DNA of 64,000 bases, from NCBI RefSeq assembly GCF_000494755.1, contig NC_022657.1:445501-509500 (forward strand), in the 5' to 3' direction. The notes under the pieces were generated by a model. It was not told where the DNA came from. It saw only the letters and a program-made list of their open reading frames with translations, and did no database searches. This document shows, one piece after another, positions 16,416 through 25,183 of the stretch. Numbering within the stretch: the stretch's first letter is position 1; each line of letters starts with the position of its first letter. Made by a program: the position numbers and the translations under genes. The stretch is from Amorphoplanes friuliensis DSM 7358. GTDB lineage: Bacteria; Actinomycetota; Actinomycetes; Mycobacteriales; Micromonosporaceae.

Positions 16416-17513
16416 CTAGAAGGTCACCACTGCGGTGGCGGTGCCGGCGAGCCCGTCCGTCGATCCGACGAGGATCTGGTCGGCGCCGCGGGGCAGCCGG
16501 CCGGCCGGTGGGCCCAGGGCCGGGTAACCGAGGCGGACGACGTTGACGGAGTTCCGCCCCAAAGCTTCGACGGACAGGACGACCGTGTCGCCACCCGCCC
16601 ACGCCACCGGGGTCAGGCGTTGCTCGTCGGTGACCGTGAAACTGCCGATGTCCGAGCCCTGCTCGTCCGCGCCGGACGGCACCACGGTGAACAGCGACGC
16701 CGTCGACCCGTCCAGTTTGCAGAGCAGCAGCCTGCCGTTGAAGAGCGGCGCCGGCAGCATCGTCGTCGCTTGCCGGGTGCAGGGCAGGCCCTGCGGCAGC
16801 GCCCGCGAGGCGACCAGCGTGCCGTCCGTGCGTACCGTGGAGAGCCGGCCGGGGGTGGTGACCAGGAGGCGGTCGGTCTCGTCCCAGCGCAGCGACTCGC
16901 CGGGCCCGGCGCCGAGCTCCAAGGTCTGGCGGCGGGCGGTCAGGTTGATCGTGTCGACGAGATAAATGTCGTGGAAGCCGTGGGCGGTGAGCTCGTCCGC
17001 CGGGACCTCCCAGATCGGCAGGGCCAGCCAGTTGCCGTCCGGCGACCACGCCGGCTGCCCGGCCCAACCGGCCAGGTCGAGGGTCCGCGGGGCCGGGTCA
17101 CCGGAGGTCGACATGATCCGCAGGGTGGACCGATCGTTCACGGTCACGACGTTCGCGTAACGGTCGAGGTTGGGCGAGACCGCGGCCACACCACCGGGGG
17201 CCTGGCGATAACGACCGGTGGTCGGGTCGATCACGAAGGATCGCCCGCCCACGACATACGAGGTCACCACCCGCGGCCCGGTGGTCGGCTGGCCCGCTGC
17301 CGGCGGTGCGGCTCCGCGCCGCACACTCGACAGACCCAGCGGTACGGCGACAACCGTGATCAGAAGCAGCACAGCGGCAGCCCCGCCCACCAGGGCACGG
17401 CGTCGACGCCGTTCGGCCCCGGCCAGCGCCGCCTCTCCGAGTTCCACCGGGCGGGCCTGGTCAGCCAGGGTCTGGAGGGTTCGGCGGACCCCCTCGACGG
17501 TGATGTCCTTCAT
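16416..17513 (-). CDS. Membrane-anchored beta-propeller-like partner of a SigE-family sigma factor
   Basis: A 365-residue protein. Residues 1-35 are cytoplasmic, one transmembrane helix lies at about residues 40-60, and an exported domain follows that has WSPDGNWLALP-type segments typical of WD40/TolB-like propellers. It starts inside the stop codon of the sigma gene (ATGA, 17510-17513), so the two are translationally coupled. That layout suggests it senses the outside and controls the sigma factor, but it has no zinc-binding HxxxCxxC anti-sigma motif, so the anti-sigma role is inference. Confidence 0.7.
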   Translation of the reverse strand: MKDITVEGVRRTLQTLADQARPVELGEAALAGAERRRRRALVGGAAAVLLLITVVAVPLGLSSVRRGAAPPAAGQPTTGPRVVTSYVVGGRSFVIDPTTGRYRQAPGGVAAVSPNLDRYANVVTVNDRSTLRIMSTSGDPAPRTLDLAGWAGQPAWSPDGNWLALPIWEVPADELTAHGFHDIYLVDTINLTARRQTLELGAGPGESLRWDETDRLLVTTPGRLSTVRTDGTLVASRALPQGLPCTRQATTMLPAPLFNGRLLLCKLDGSTASLFTVVPSGADEQGSDIGSFTVTDEQRLTPVAWAGGDTVVLSVEALGRNSVNVVRLGYPALGPPAGRLPRGADQILVGSTDGLAGTATAVVTF

Positions 17514-18022
17514 CGGGTACCGCCTTCCGTGGCCAGTTCGACCTGTTCGGTGGTGAACTCGCGCAGTCGCAGCAGGGCGCGCGAGGTCTGGCTGCGCACG
17601 GTGCCGGCGGAGCAGCCGAGCACCTCGGCGACCTCGTCGACGCTGCGGTCCTCCAGATAGCGCAGCACCAGCACGGCCCGTTGCCGCGGTCCGAGCTGGT
17701 CCAGCGCCGTCCGCAGGTCGTCGCGCAGCGCCACGTCGCCGGCGAGGTCGCCGGGCGCAGCTCGGTCCTCGGGCTGTGGCACCGGCACTTCCTGCCGTCG
17801 CCAGCGCCGCCACCAGGAGATGTGCTCGTGGTACATGATCCGGCGCGCGTACGCGTAGGGCTCGGTGAGCCGGGTCCATCGGGTGGCGACACGTTCCAGT
17901 GCGGTCTGCACCAGGTCCTCGGCCGCCTGTTGCTGCCCGGTCAGGGCGAACGCCACCCGCATGAGGGACGGCGTCGACAGGCGGACGAAGGTCAGGAAGT
18001 CGTCCTCCGCGTCGGCATTCAC
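17510..18022 (-). CDS. SigE-family ECF RNA polymerase sigma factor
   Basis: A 170-residue sigma-70 family protein with region 2 at about residues 10-75 (QQAAEDLVQTALERVATRW) and region 4 at about residues 105-160 (LGPRQRAVLVLRYLEDRSVDEVAEVLGCSAGTVRSQ, shown in parts). It fits the SigE family common in Streptomyces and Micromonosporaceae. It is co-translated with the membrane propeller-like protein. The start is GTG at 18022. The upstream gap of 65 bp is shared with a divergent GNAT gene. The regulon is unknown. Confidence 0.88.
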   Translation of the reverse strand: MNADAEDDFLTFVRLSTPSLMRVAFALTGQQQAAEDLVQTALERVATRWTRLTEPYAYARRIMYHEHISWWRRWRRQEVPVPQPEDRAAPGDLAGDVALRDDLRTALDQLGPRQRAVLVLRYLEDRSVDEVAEVLGCSAGTVRSQTSRALLRLREFTTEQVELATEGGTR

Positions 18023-18087
18023 AACCTATGGAGCATCGGCACGGATAAAACGTTGCATGCCGTGAGTGAGAGTTCTACAAAGACGGC

Positions 18088-18528
18088 ATGTCAGTCGAGT
18101 TGCGCCCGATCACGCAGGAGAACCTCCGGGCTGTCACCAAGCTGGAGGTCCGGCCCGAGCAGAGCGATTTTGTGGCGCCGAACGCCGTCAGCATCGCCGA
18201 GACCTACGTTTATCCGAAGGCCGAGCCGCGGGCTGTCTACTCCGGTGACGAGCTCGTGGGTTTTGTGCTGTTCCATCCGCTCGACAGCGACAGCCGGGGC
18301 CACGGCATCGTGAGGCTGATGATCGATCACCGCTTCCAGGGGCAGGGCCTCGGTCGTGCGGCGCTCGAGGAGGCCGTCGCGTTTGCGGTGCGCGAGCACA
18401 ACGCGCAGCGCGTACGCCTCAGCGTGGTGCCCGCGAACGAGAAAGCCCGCGGCCTGTACAGCTCCGCGGGCTTCGTCGAGACGGGCGAGATCGACCACGG
18501 CGAAGTCGTCATGGTCCGCGAGATCTAG
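18088..18528 (+). CDS. GNAT-family N-acetyltransferase
   Basis: A 146-residue acetyltransferase. The acetyl-CoA loop is RFQGQGLGRAAL near residues 85-96 (Q/R-x-x-G-x-G/A motif), and the C-terminal NEKARGLYSSAGF element is typical. The N-terminal ELRPITQENLRAVTKLEV and FVAPNAVSIAE segments resemble spermine/spermidine-type (SpeG/PaiA) acetyltransferases, so a polyamine or amino-acid substrate is plausible. A TACAAA box ends 6 nt before the ATG, fitting a leaderless transcript. The stop codon shares CTAG with the convergent aminotransferase. Confidence 0.85.
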   Translation: MSVELRPITQENLRAVTKLEVRPEQSDFVAPNAVSIAETYVYPKAEPRAVYSGDELVGFVLFHPLDSDSRGHGIVRLMIDHRFQGQGLGRAALEEAVAFAVREHNAQRVRLSVVPANEKARGLYSSAGFVETGEIDHGEVVMVREI

Positions 18529-19784
18529 CCGTTCACAGCCCGGCGCGCGGTGTACTCGGTGGTGCGGTGGGTCGGGTACTGGATCAGGTTGTCCGGCTCC
18601 TCGTCCACTGTGGTGGTCCAGCGGCGACCGGTCTCCACCGGCTCGTCCTCCCAGGCGGGGCGCGTACGGAACTGGCGGCCGTAGTCGAGCATGCCGTCGA
18701 TGAGCCGGTCGACGTCGCGCGCCGGGCGTACGACAAGACGCATGAACTGGCTGGTCATGCCCAGTTTGTTGCCGCACTCGCGGGTGTAGACGCCGTGGTT
18801 GGCGACGAGGTAGTCGCGCAGGGACACACCGGACCACTCGGTCGGCAGCTTGACCAGGATGAAGTTGCCCTGTGACGGGAAGACGGTCAGGCCGGGGATG
18901 CGGGCGAGCTCACCGGCCATCGTGCGGCGGTCGCGGCTGAGCAGGCGCAGGCTGTCCTCGTACTCGTCGTCGTGCTCCTGGATCATGTAGACGACCTTCT
19001 CGGCGAGCGAGTTGAGGTTCCACTTCGGCAGCGCCTTGCCGATCCGGCCGGCGATGGCGGGGTTGGCCATCAGATAGCCGAAGCGGATCCCGTGCAGGCC
19101 GAAGTTCTTGCCGAGGCTCTTGAGGACAACCGTGTTGGGCCGGATCACCGCGTCCGGGCCGACGGACGGGTATTGCTCCGCGTCGGAGAAGTCGATGAAC
19201 GACTCGTCGATGACCACCAGGTCGAGGTCGCCCAGCGCGTCCATGAAACGGATCACGTCCCGGCGGGCGAGGTAGCCGCCGTCCGGGTTGTTGACGTTGC
19301 AGACCACCGCGACGCGGGAGCCCCGGTCGCGGATGAAGCGCACGTAGTCGTCGAGGTTGAGCCGGAAGCCGTCGCGTTCCTGCAGCGGGAACATGTCGAC
19401 CCGCTTGCCGGTCTCCAGTGGCTGGTCGGTCCACCGGCCGAACGTCGGGATCGGGATCGCGATGCTCTCCTTGATCAGGAGGTGGTCGATCCAGGTGATC
19501 AGCTCGGTGGAGCCGTTGGCCATGGCCACGGTCTGCGGGTGCAGTCCCAGCACACTGGCCAGTTTGTTGGTGATGCTGGACGAGTCGCTCGGGTAGTACT
19601 TCAGGATGTTCTTGAGGTCCCGGGACAGCTCGTCGAACATCTCCGGCGTGGGGAAGTACGGGTTGCACGGGATGCAGAAGTCGACGATCTCCGCGCCCTC
19701 GTCCATGCTTCGGGAAAGATCGAAATAAGAGGCGCTGTGCGCCCCCTTGTGCAGGATCGAGGTATCGATACCCGTCCGTGCCAT
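18525..19784 (-). CDS. Class I/II PLP-dependent aminotransferase (histidinol-phosphate-type)
   Basis: A 419-residue fold-type I PLP enzyme. The cofactor lysine is in LKSLGKNFGLHGIRFGY near residue 235; NNPDGGYL near residue 170 and the VIDESFIDFSD segment bind the cofactor, and RLVVR near the C-terminus binds carboxylate. It is closest in feel to histidinol-phosphate aminotransferase or threonine-phosphate decarboxylase relatives; the true substrate is unknown. The last 40 residues form a hydrophilic tail. ATG 19784 is chosen because GGGAGG lies just upstream; an ATG eight codons earlier has none. serC is the gene upstream. Confidence 0.85.
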   Translation of the reverse strand: MARTGIDTSILHKGAHSASYFDLSRSMDEGAEIVDFCIPCNPYFPTPEMFDELSRDLKNILKYYPSDSSSITNKLASVLGLHPQTVAMANGSTELITWIDHLLIKESIAIPIPTFGRWTDQPLETGKRVDMFPLQERDGFRLNLDDYVRFIRDRGSRVAVVCNVNNPDGGYLARRDVIRFMDALGDLDLVVIDESFIDFSDAEQYPSVGPDAVIRPNTVVLKSLGKNFGLHGIRFGYLMANPAIAGRIGKALPKWNLNSLAEKVVYMIQEHDDEYEDSLRLLSRDRRTMAGELARIPGLTVFPSQGNFILVKLPTEWSGVSLRDYLVANHGVYTRECGNKLGMTSQFMRLVVRPARDVDRLIDGMLDYGRQFRTRPAWEDEPVETGRRWTTTVDEEPDNLIQYPTHRTTEYTARRAVNG

Positions 19785-19844
19785 CGCGCCTCCCGAGTCC
19801 AGCGACATTGCCGCCGGGCAGTACGGGAGACGCGACGGGATCGT

Positions 19845-20966
19845 TCAGAACTTATGGATGACGTAATCGATGCAGCGCGTCAGCGCCTCGACGTCAGCCG
19901 GGTCCACCGTCGGGTAGAGCGCGACCCGCAGCTGGTTGCGGCCCAGCTTGCGGTAGGGCTCGGTGTCCACGATGCCGTTGGCGCGGAGAACCTTGGCGAT
20001 CGCCGCTGCATCCACCCCCTCGGCGAAGTCGATCGTCGCGACGGCGTTGGACCGCAGCGCCGGGTCGGTGACGAACGGCGTCGCCACGTCGGAGCGGTCG
20101 GCCCAGCCGTAGATGGCCGCGGCGCTCTCCGCGCTGCGCTTGGCCGCCCAGCCGAGACCGCCCTGCGCGTTCATCCAGTCGACCTGCTCGGCGGCGAGGA
20201 ACACCGTCGCGAGGGCCGGGGTGTTGTAGGTCTGCTCCAGGCGGGACTGCTCGATCGCCGTCACCAGGTCGAGGAACTGCGGGATGTACCGCCCCGACGC
20301 CTTGATCTCGAACGCACGCTCGATCGCCGCCGGCGACATCAGGGCGATCCACAGGCCGCCGTCCGACCCGAAGGCCTTCTGCGGCGCGAGGTAGTAGACG
20401 TCGGTCTCGGTCAGGTCGACCTCGAGGCTGCCGCCGCCGGAGGTCGCGTCGGTGAGCAGCAGCGCGCCCGGGTCGGCACCCGCCACCCGCTTCACCGGCA
20501 CGGCGACACCGGTCGAGGTCTCGTTGTGCACGCTCGCGTAGGCGTCCACACCGGCCTCGGCGGTGAGGTAGGCCGCGCTGCCGCCGGGTGCCTTGTGCAC
20601 GGTCGGGTCGGCGAGGAAGGGCGCGTCCGTGACGGACTTGACGAACTTGGCGCCGAACTCACCGAACTCGGCGAACTGGGCCTTGTCGCGGATCAGCCCG
20701 AACGTGGCCGACTCCCAGAACGCGCTGGTGCCGCCGTTCGAGATGATGACCTCGTAGCCGTCGGGGGCGGAGAAGAACTCGGCGATGCCGGCGCGCAGCC
20801 GGGCCACCTGCTCCTTCACCGTCTTCTGCCGGTGCGAGGTCCCCAGGAACGTCGTCGAGACGCGGGACAGCGCCTCGACCCCCTCGGGACGGACCTTGCT
20901 CGGGCCGGAACCGAACCGCCCGTCGACAGGCTTGAGGTCGTCGGGAATCCGGATCGGGTCAGCCAC
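19845..20966 (-). CDS. serC: Phosphoserine transaminase
   Basis: A 373-residue fold-type I aminotransferase of the actinobacterial SerC type. It has RFGSGPSKVRPE at residues 17-28, the GTSHRQKTVKEQV substrate segment and the cofactor lysine in APQKAFGSDGG near residue 198. It makes 3-phosphoserine from 3-phosphohydroxypyruvate in serine synthesis. A GGAAGGACC ribosome-binding site precedes the ATG. It lies 30 bp downstream of citrate synthase on the same strand, so the two may be co-transcribed. In mycobacteria serC and citA also lie close together (recall). Confidence 0.93.
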   Translation of the reverse strand: MADPIRIPDDLKPVDGRFGSGPSKVRPEGVEALSRVSTTFLGTSHRQKTVKEQVARLRAGIAEFFSAPDGYEVIISNGGTSAFWESATFGLIRDKAQFAEFGEFGAKFVKSVTDAPFLADPTVHKAPGGSAAYLTAEAGVDAYASVHNETSTGVAVPVKRVAGADPGALLLTDATSGGGSLEVDLTETDVYYLAPQKAFGSDGGLWIALMSPAAIERAFEIKASGRYIPQFLDLVTAIEQSRLEQTYNTPALATVFLAAEQVDWMNAQGGLGWAAKRSAESAAAIYGWADRSDVATPFVTDPALRSNAVATIDFAEGVDAAAIAKVLRANGIVDTEPYRKLGRNQLRVALYPTVDPADVEALTRCIDYVIHKF

Positions 20967-20996
20967 GGGGGGTCCTTCCAGCGGGTGGATCAGCAG

Positions 20997-22103
20997 TTAC
21001 AGATTATGCGGGACGGCGTCCCAGCCCTCGACGTCCTGGGGCTTGCGGGTGTCGGGTCCGACATAGAGGGCACTCGGGCGCACGATGCGGCCGAGCTTCT
21101 TCTGCTCGAGGATGTGCGCGCTCCAGCCGGCCACCCGGGCGCAGGTGAACATCGACGTGAACATGTGTGCGGGCACCTCGGCGAAGTCGAGCACCACCGC
21201 GGACCAGAACTCGACGTTGGTCATCAGGACCCGGTCGGGCTTCCGCGCCTGCAGCTCGGCGAGGGCGGCCTTCTCCAGCGCCTCGGCGACCTCGAAGCGA
21301 GGTGCGCCCAGCTCCTTGGCCGTGCGCCGGAGCACACGGGCGCGCGGGTCCTCGGCCCGGTAGACCCGGTGACCGAAGCCCATGAGCCGCTCGCCGCGGT
21401 CGAGCACGCCCTTGACGTAACCCTCTGCGTCGCCGCTGCGCTCGACGGCCTCGATCATGTGCAGCACCCGCGACGGTGCGCCGCCGTGCAGGGGGCCGGA
21501 GAGGGCGCCGATGCCGGCGGAGATGCAGGCCGCGGCGTCGGCGCCGGTGGAGGCGACGATGCGGGTGGTGAAGGTGGAGGCGTTGAGCCCGTGCTCGGCC
21601 GCCGAGATGAAGTAGGCGTCGACCGCCTTGACGTGCCGGGGGTCGGGCTCGCCCCGCCAGCGCTTCATGAAGCGCTCGACGATCGTCTGGGCCTTGTCGA
21701 TGTCCTTCTGCGGCACGGCGGGCAGGCCCAGACCGCGGGCGGCCTGCGCGACGAAGGACAGCGCGGTGACCGAGACGCGGGCCAGGTCGGCGCGGGTCTG
21801 GTCCTCGTCGATGTCGAGCATCTGGTCGAGGCCCCAGTAGGGCGCGAGCATGGCGACGGCCGACTGCACGTCGACGCGGATGTCACCGGAGTGCACCGGC
21901 ACGGGGAACGGCTCGGCCGGCGGCAGCCCGGGGCCGAACCGGCCGTCGACCAGCAGGGCCCAGACGTTGCCGAAGGACACCTGACCGATGAGGTCCTCGA
22001 TGTCGACACCACGGTAACGGAGCGATCCGCCCGCTTTGTCCGGCTCGGCGATCTCGGTCTCGAAGGCGATGACGCCTTCGAGGCCCGGCTTGAAATCGGA
22101 CAC
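20997..22103 (-). CDS. citA: Citrate synthase 2
   Basis: A 368-residue citrate synthase of the short bacterial type. Active-site elements are AEHGLNASTFTTR, GPLHGGAPS and MGFGHRVYR, with the catalytic Asp in DFAEVPAHMF further on. It condenses oxaloacetate and acetyl-CoA. GTG 22103 is chosen because CAGGAGG lies 6 nt upstream; frames extending to 22310 add a nonconserved tail. It is divergent from pdxH across a 175-bp promoter region. A second, longer citrate synthase probably exists elsewhere in the genome, which would make this the CitA paralogue. Confidence 0.9.
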   Translation of the reverse strand: MSDFKPGLEGVIAFETEIAEPDKAGGSLRYRGVDIEDLIGQVSFGNVWALLVDGRFGPGLPPAEPFPVPVHSGDIRVDVQSAVAMLAPYWGLDQMLDIDEDQTRADLARVSVTALSFVAQAARGLGLPAVPQKDIDKAQTIVERFMKRWRGEPDPRHVKAVDAYFISAAEHGLNASTFTTRIVASTGADAAACISAGIGALSGPLHGGAPSRVLHMIEAVERSGDAEGYVKGVLDRGERLMGFGHRVYRAEDPRARVLRRTAKELGAPRFEVAEALEKAALAELQARKPDRVLMTNVEFWSAVVLDFAEVPAHMFTSMFTCARVAGWSAHILEQKKLGRIVRPSALYVGPDTRKPQDVEGWDAVPHNL

Positions 22104-22278
22104 GTCGCGCCTCCTGAGGACCCGCCGGACGAAAGCCGTGGGTGTTTCATCTTGCCGCTCGGTGACCGGCTGGTCGACCCGCGGGAGTGTGCTGTCTGCG
22201 ACACCTATCCTCGCCGACCTGACGGGCCGCCGTCCGGGACTTAGGTTCGTTGGGTCAATCTTGGACAAGGGAGCGCGT

Positions 22279-22935
22279 GTGACCCCGGATTCCCCCTCGC
22301 CCGCCGGCATGCGGCGCGACTACACCGAGCACGGCGCGCTGCTCGAGACCGGCCTGGCGGCGGACTGGACCGGTCAGTTCGGCCGCTGGTTCGCCGAGGC
22401 GAGCGCGGCCGGGCTGCCCGAGCCCAACGCGATGATCGTCGCGACCGCCGACACCGAAGGCCGCCCGAGCGCCCGCACGGTGCTGCTCAAGGGGTACGAC
22501 GAGCGCGGTTTTGTGTTCTTCACCAACTACGCCTCCCGTAAGGGCACCGAGGTGCTGGCCAACCCGGCCGCGAGCCTGGTCTTCCCGTGGTTCCCGATGC
22601 AGCGGCAGGTGCTCGTGGCCGGAGCCGTCGAGCAGGTGGACCGGGCCGAGACCGAGGCCTACTTCGCGACCCGTCCGCGCGGCTCGCAGCTGGGGGCGTG
22701 GGCCAGCCCGCAGAGTCAGGTCGTGCCGGACCGGGCTGCCGTCGAGGCCGGGCTGCAAGCGGCGCTCGAACGCTTCGGGAATGACGGGGACGTCCCCGCG
22801 CCGCCGCACTGGGGTGGGCTGCGGGTGGTGCCCGAGACGGTCGAGTTCTGGCAGGGCCGCAGCAACCGGCTGCACGACCGGCTGCGCTTCCGGCGTACCG
22901 AAGAGGGCTTTGTGGTGGAACGGCTCGCACCGTGA
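22279..22935 (+). CDS. pdxH: Pyridoxamine 5'-phosphate oxidase
   Basis: A 218-residue FMN enzyme that makes pyridoxal 5'-phosphate. Family features are MRRDYTEHGALLE at the N-terminus, ARTVLLKGYDERGFVFFTNY (FMN and substrate contacts), SRKGTEVLANP, and the C-terminal WGGLRVVPETVEFWQGR and RLHDRLRF motifs that close the PLP site. AGGGAG precedes the GTG at 22279; an overlapping GTG two bases earlier is out of frame. Its stop overlaps the start of the following MFS gene (GTGA). Several PLP enzymes lie nearby, but no functional link is implied. Confidence 0.93.
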   Translation: MTPDSPSPAGMRRDYTEHGALLETGLAADWTGQFGRWFAEASAAGLPEPNAMIVATADTEGRPSARTVLLKGYDERGFVFFTNYASRKGTEVLANPAASLVFPWFPMQRQVLVAGAVEQVDRAETEAYFATRPRGSQLGAWASPQSQVVPDRAAVEAGLQAALERFGNDGDVPAPPHWGGLRVVPETVEFWQGRSNRLHDRLRFRRTEEGFVVERLAP

Positions 22936-24242
22936 GTCAGGAGCCGGTGGAGGCGACCGAGAAGGTCGTGGAGGGAAAGCGCAAGAGCTGGGTCATCGAT
23001 GTCCGGCCCCTGCGCGGCGTCGCCTACCGGCGGATGTGGGTGGGCAACGGCGTCGCGTACTTCGGCTTCCAGTTCACCTCGGTCGCCGTGCCGGTCGAGA
23101 TGTTCGCGATCACGCACTCGTCCGCCTGGGTCGGTCTGCTCGGCATCGCGGGTCTCGTGCCGCTGTTGATCTTCGGCTTGTGGGGTGGCGCCGCGGCCGA
23201 CGTGGTCGACCGGCGCAAACTGCTGCTGGCCAGCTCGACGCTGGCCTGGATCGCGACCGTCGGTCTGCTGGTGCAGGCGGTCCTCGGCCTGCACAGCCCG
23301 ATCGTGCTGCTCGCGCTGACCGCGATCCAGTCGGCCGGTTTTGCGATCAGCTCACCCGCGCGGCAGGCGATCATCCCCCGGATCGTGCCGGCCGACCTGG
23401 TGCCGGCGGCGAACACCCTCGCCTACACGACGACCACCGCCGGGGGAGTGCTCGGACCCCTGGCCGCGGGCCTGATCTTCGGTGCCTGGTCGGTCGACAC
23501 CGGCGTCACCGTCGCGTACGCCGTGGACGCGCTGCTGTTCACGATCTCGTTCTGGGCGACCTACCGGCTGCCGCCGATCCCGCCCGTGCTCGACGACGGG
23601 GTGACCGAGAAGCCCACGGCCGGCCTGCGTGGCATCGCCGACGGCCTGCGCTTCCTCGTCAAGCAGCCGGTGCTGCTGCTCTCGTTCGCGGTCGACATCA
23701 TCGCGATGGTGCTGGCCATGCCGCGGGCGCTGTTCCCGGAGATCGCCGAGGACCGCTTCGGTGGCGGCTCGGCGGTGGGCTGGCTCTTCGCGGCCATCGC
23801 GATCGGTTCGGTGATCGGCGGTCTGACTTCGGGCTGGATCGGCCGGATCAAACGACAGGGTGTGGCCCTGGTCATCGCCGTCGTGGGCTGGGGTGTCGCG
23901 GTCGGCCTGGCCGGTCTTGCGCACTCGCTGTGGCTGATGGTGCTGCTGCTGGCCGTCGGCGGCGCAGCCGACCTGGTCAGCGCGGTCTACCGGCAGTCGA
24001 TCCTGCAGACCTTCGCTCCCGACCGGCTGCGCGGGCGGCTGCAGGGCGTCTTCACCGTGGTGGTGGCCGGCGGGCCGCGACTGGGTGATCTCCGGGCCGG
24101 CGCGACAGCCGACATCACCGGCCCGACCGCCTCCTGGGCGGGCGGCGGGTTCGCGGCCGCGGGCCTCGCGGTGGTGCTCGCGCTCGCGTTCCCCGCCCTG
24201 CTTCGCTACCGTCCTCCCGCTGACGCGGAGGTCACCCGATAA
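22932..24242 (+). CDS. MFS transporter (EntS-like MFS_3 type)
   Basis: A 436-residue MFS protein. The segment GVAYRRMWVGNGVAYFGFQF opens TM1, and GGAAADVVDRRKLLL is the loop 2-3 motif near residue 85. A second conserved RLRGRLQGV sits near residue 357. The family covers enterobactin-type and drug exporters; the substrate is unknown. It starts inside the pdxH stop codon, so it is translationally coupled to vitamin B6 synthesis, which could hint at export of a related compound, but that is speculative. Confidence 0.85.
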   Translation: MSQEPVEATEKVVEGKRKSWVIDVRPLRGVAYRRMWVGNGVAYFGFQFTSVAVPVEMFAITHSSAWVGLLGIAGLVPLLIFGLWGGAAADVVDRRKLLLASSTLAWIATVGLLVQAVLGLHSPIVLLALTAIQSAGFAISSPARQAIIPRIVPADLVPAANTLAYTTTTAGGVLGPLAAGLIFGAWSVDTGVTVAYAVDALLFTISFWATYRLPPIPPVLDDGVTEKPTAGLRGIADGLRFLVKQPVLLLSFAVDIIAMVLAMPRALFPEIAEDRFGGGSAVGWLFAAIAIGSVIGGLTSGWIGRIKRQGVALVIAVVGWGVAVGLAGLAHSLWLMVLLLAVGGAADLVSAVYRQSILQTFAPDRLRGRLQGVFTVVVAGGPRLGDLRAGATADITGPTASWAGGGFAAAGLAVVLALAFPALLRYRPPADAEVTR

Positions 24243-24252
24243 TGTCAGCGTC

Positions 24253-25182
24253 ATGACTGACGTCGTGGCGGCGAAATCTGGGTTGCAGTGGTCCATCGAG
24301 GCCGACGGCCACCGGGCCGTGATCGTGGAGGTCGGCGGCGTCCTGCGCGGCTACTCCGCGAACGGGCGGGAGATCCTGGACGGCTTCGGGCCGGACGAGA
24401 TGTCCCCCGCCTCGGCCGGTCAGATCCTCGCGCCCTGGCCCAACCGGATCCGCGACGGGCACTACACCTTCGAGGGCACGTCCTACCAGCTGGGGCTGAC
24501 CGAGCCGGACAAGCACAACGCCATCCACGGGCTCACGAACTGGTCCCGCTGGAAGCTCGCCGAGCAGACCGGCGACTCGGTGACGGTCGAGTTCGACCTG
24601 CCGCCGCAGATCGGTTACCCCTGGTCACTGACGCTGCGGACCCGGTGGAGCGTCTCCGCCGACGGCCTGCGCTCCGACCAGGAGGTCGTCAACACCAGCG
24701 ACCGGAACGCGCCCTGGGGCTTCTCGGTCCACCCGTACCTCCAGCTGCAGGGGGTCGCGGTCGACGACACGCTGCTGCACGTGCCCGGTCGCAGCCGGGT
24801 GCTGGCCGACGCCCGGCTCCTGCCGATCGGCGCGGTCAAGGTCGCCGGCACCGACTACGACTTCACGGAGCCGCGCCGCGTCGGTTCCGCGGTCCTGGAC
24901 ACGACGTGGGGTGACATCGACCACGACGCCGACGGCGGTTCCGCGGTCACGATCGCCGCGCCGTCGGGCGATCAGTCCGTGACCGTCTGGGGCGACGAGA
25001 ATTTCCGCTGGTGGCAGGTCTTCAGCGGCGACACCCTGACCGGTGAGCGCTTCCGCCGGTCGTTCGCGATCGAGCCGATGACCTGCCCGCCGGACGCGTA
25101 CAGGTCGGGTCGGGACCTGATCGTGCTGGAGCCGGGGCAGACCTGGCGCGCGTCCTGGGGCGTCCGGTCCACGGCGGCCTGA
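24253..25182 (+). CDS. Aldose 1-epimerase family protein
   Basis: A 309-residue galactose-mutarotase-fold protein. It has LAPWPNRIRDGHYTFEG (Arg in the sugar site), KHNAIHGL with the catalytic His near residue 96, GFSVHPYL with the second His, and a C-terminal FAIEPMTCPPDA carrying the catalytic Glu. This set is typical of active aldose epimerases that interconvert alpha and beta sugars. ATG 24253 is chosen from homologous N-termini; a GATAAT box lies 9 nt upstream. The nitroreductase gene follows after one base. Confidence 0.9.
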   Translation: MTDVVAAKSGLQWSIEADGHRAVIVEVGGVLRGYSANGREILDGFGPDEMSPASAGQILAPWPNRIRDGHYTFEGTSYQLGLTEPDKHNAIHGLTNWSRWKLAEQTGDSVTVEFDLPPQIGYPWSLTLRTRWSVSADGLRSDQEVVNTSDRNAPWGFSVHPYLQLQGVAVDDTLLHVPGRSRVLADARLLPIGAVKVAGTDYDFTEPRRVGSAVLDTTWGDIDHDADGGSAVTIAAPSGDQSVTVWGDENFRWWQVFSGDTLTGERFRRSFAIEPMTCPPDAYRSGRDLIVLEPGQTWRASWGVRSTAA

Positions 25183-25183
25183 G

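Noticed and set aside
18972-22244. A 1090-codon open frame antisense to the aminotransferase, serC and citA
   Set aside because: It spans three well-recognised genes on the opposite strand, has Arg/Gly/His-rich translation with no domain, and is the expected effect of GC3-biased codons.
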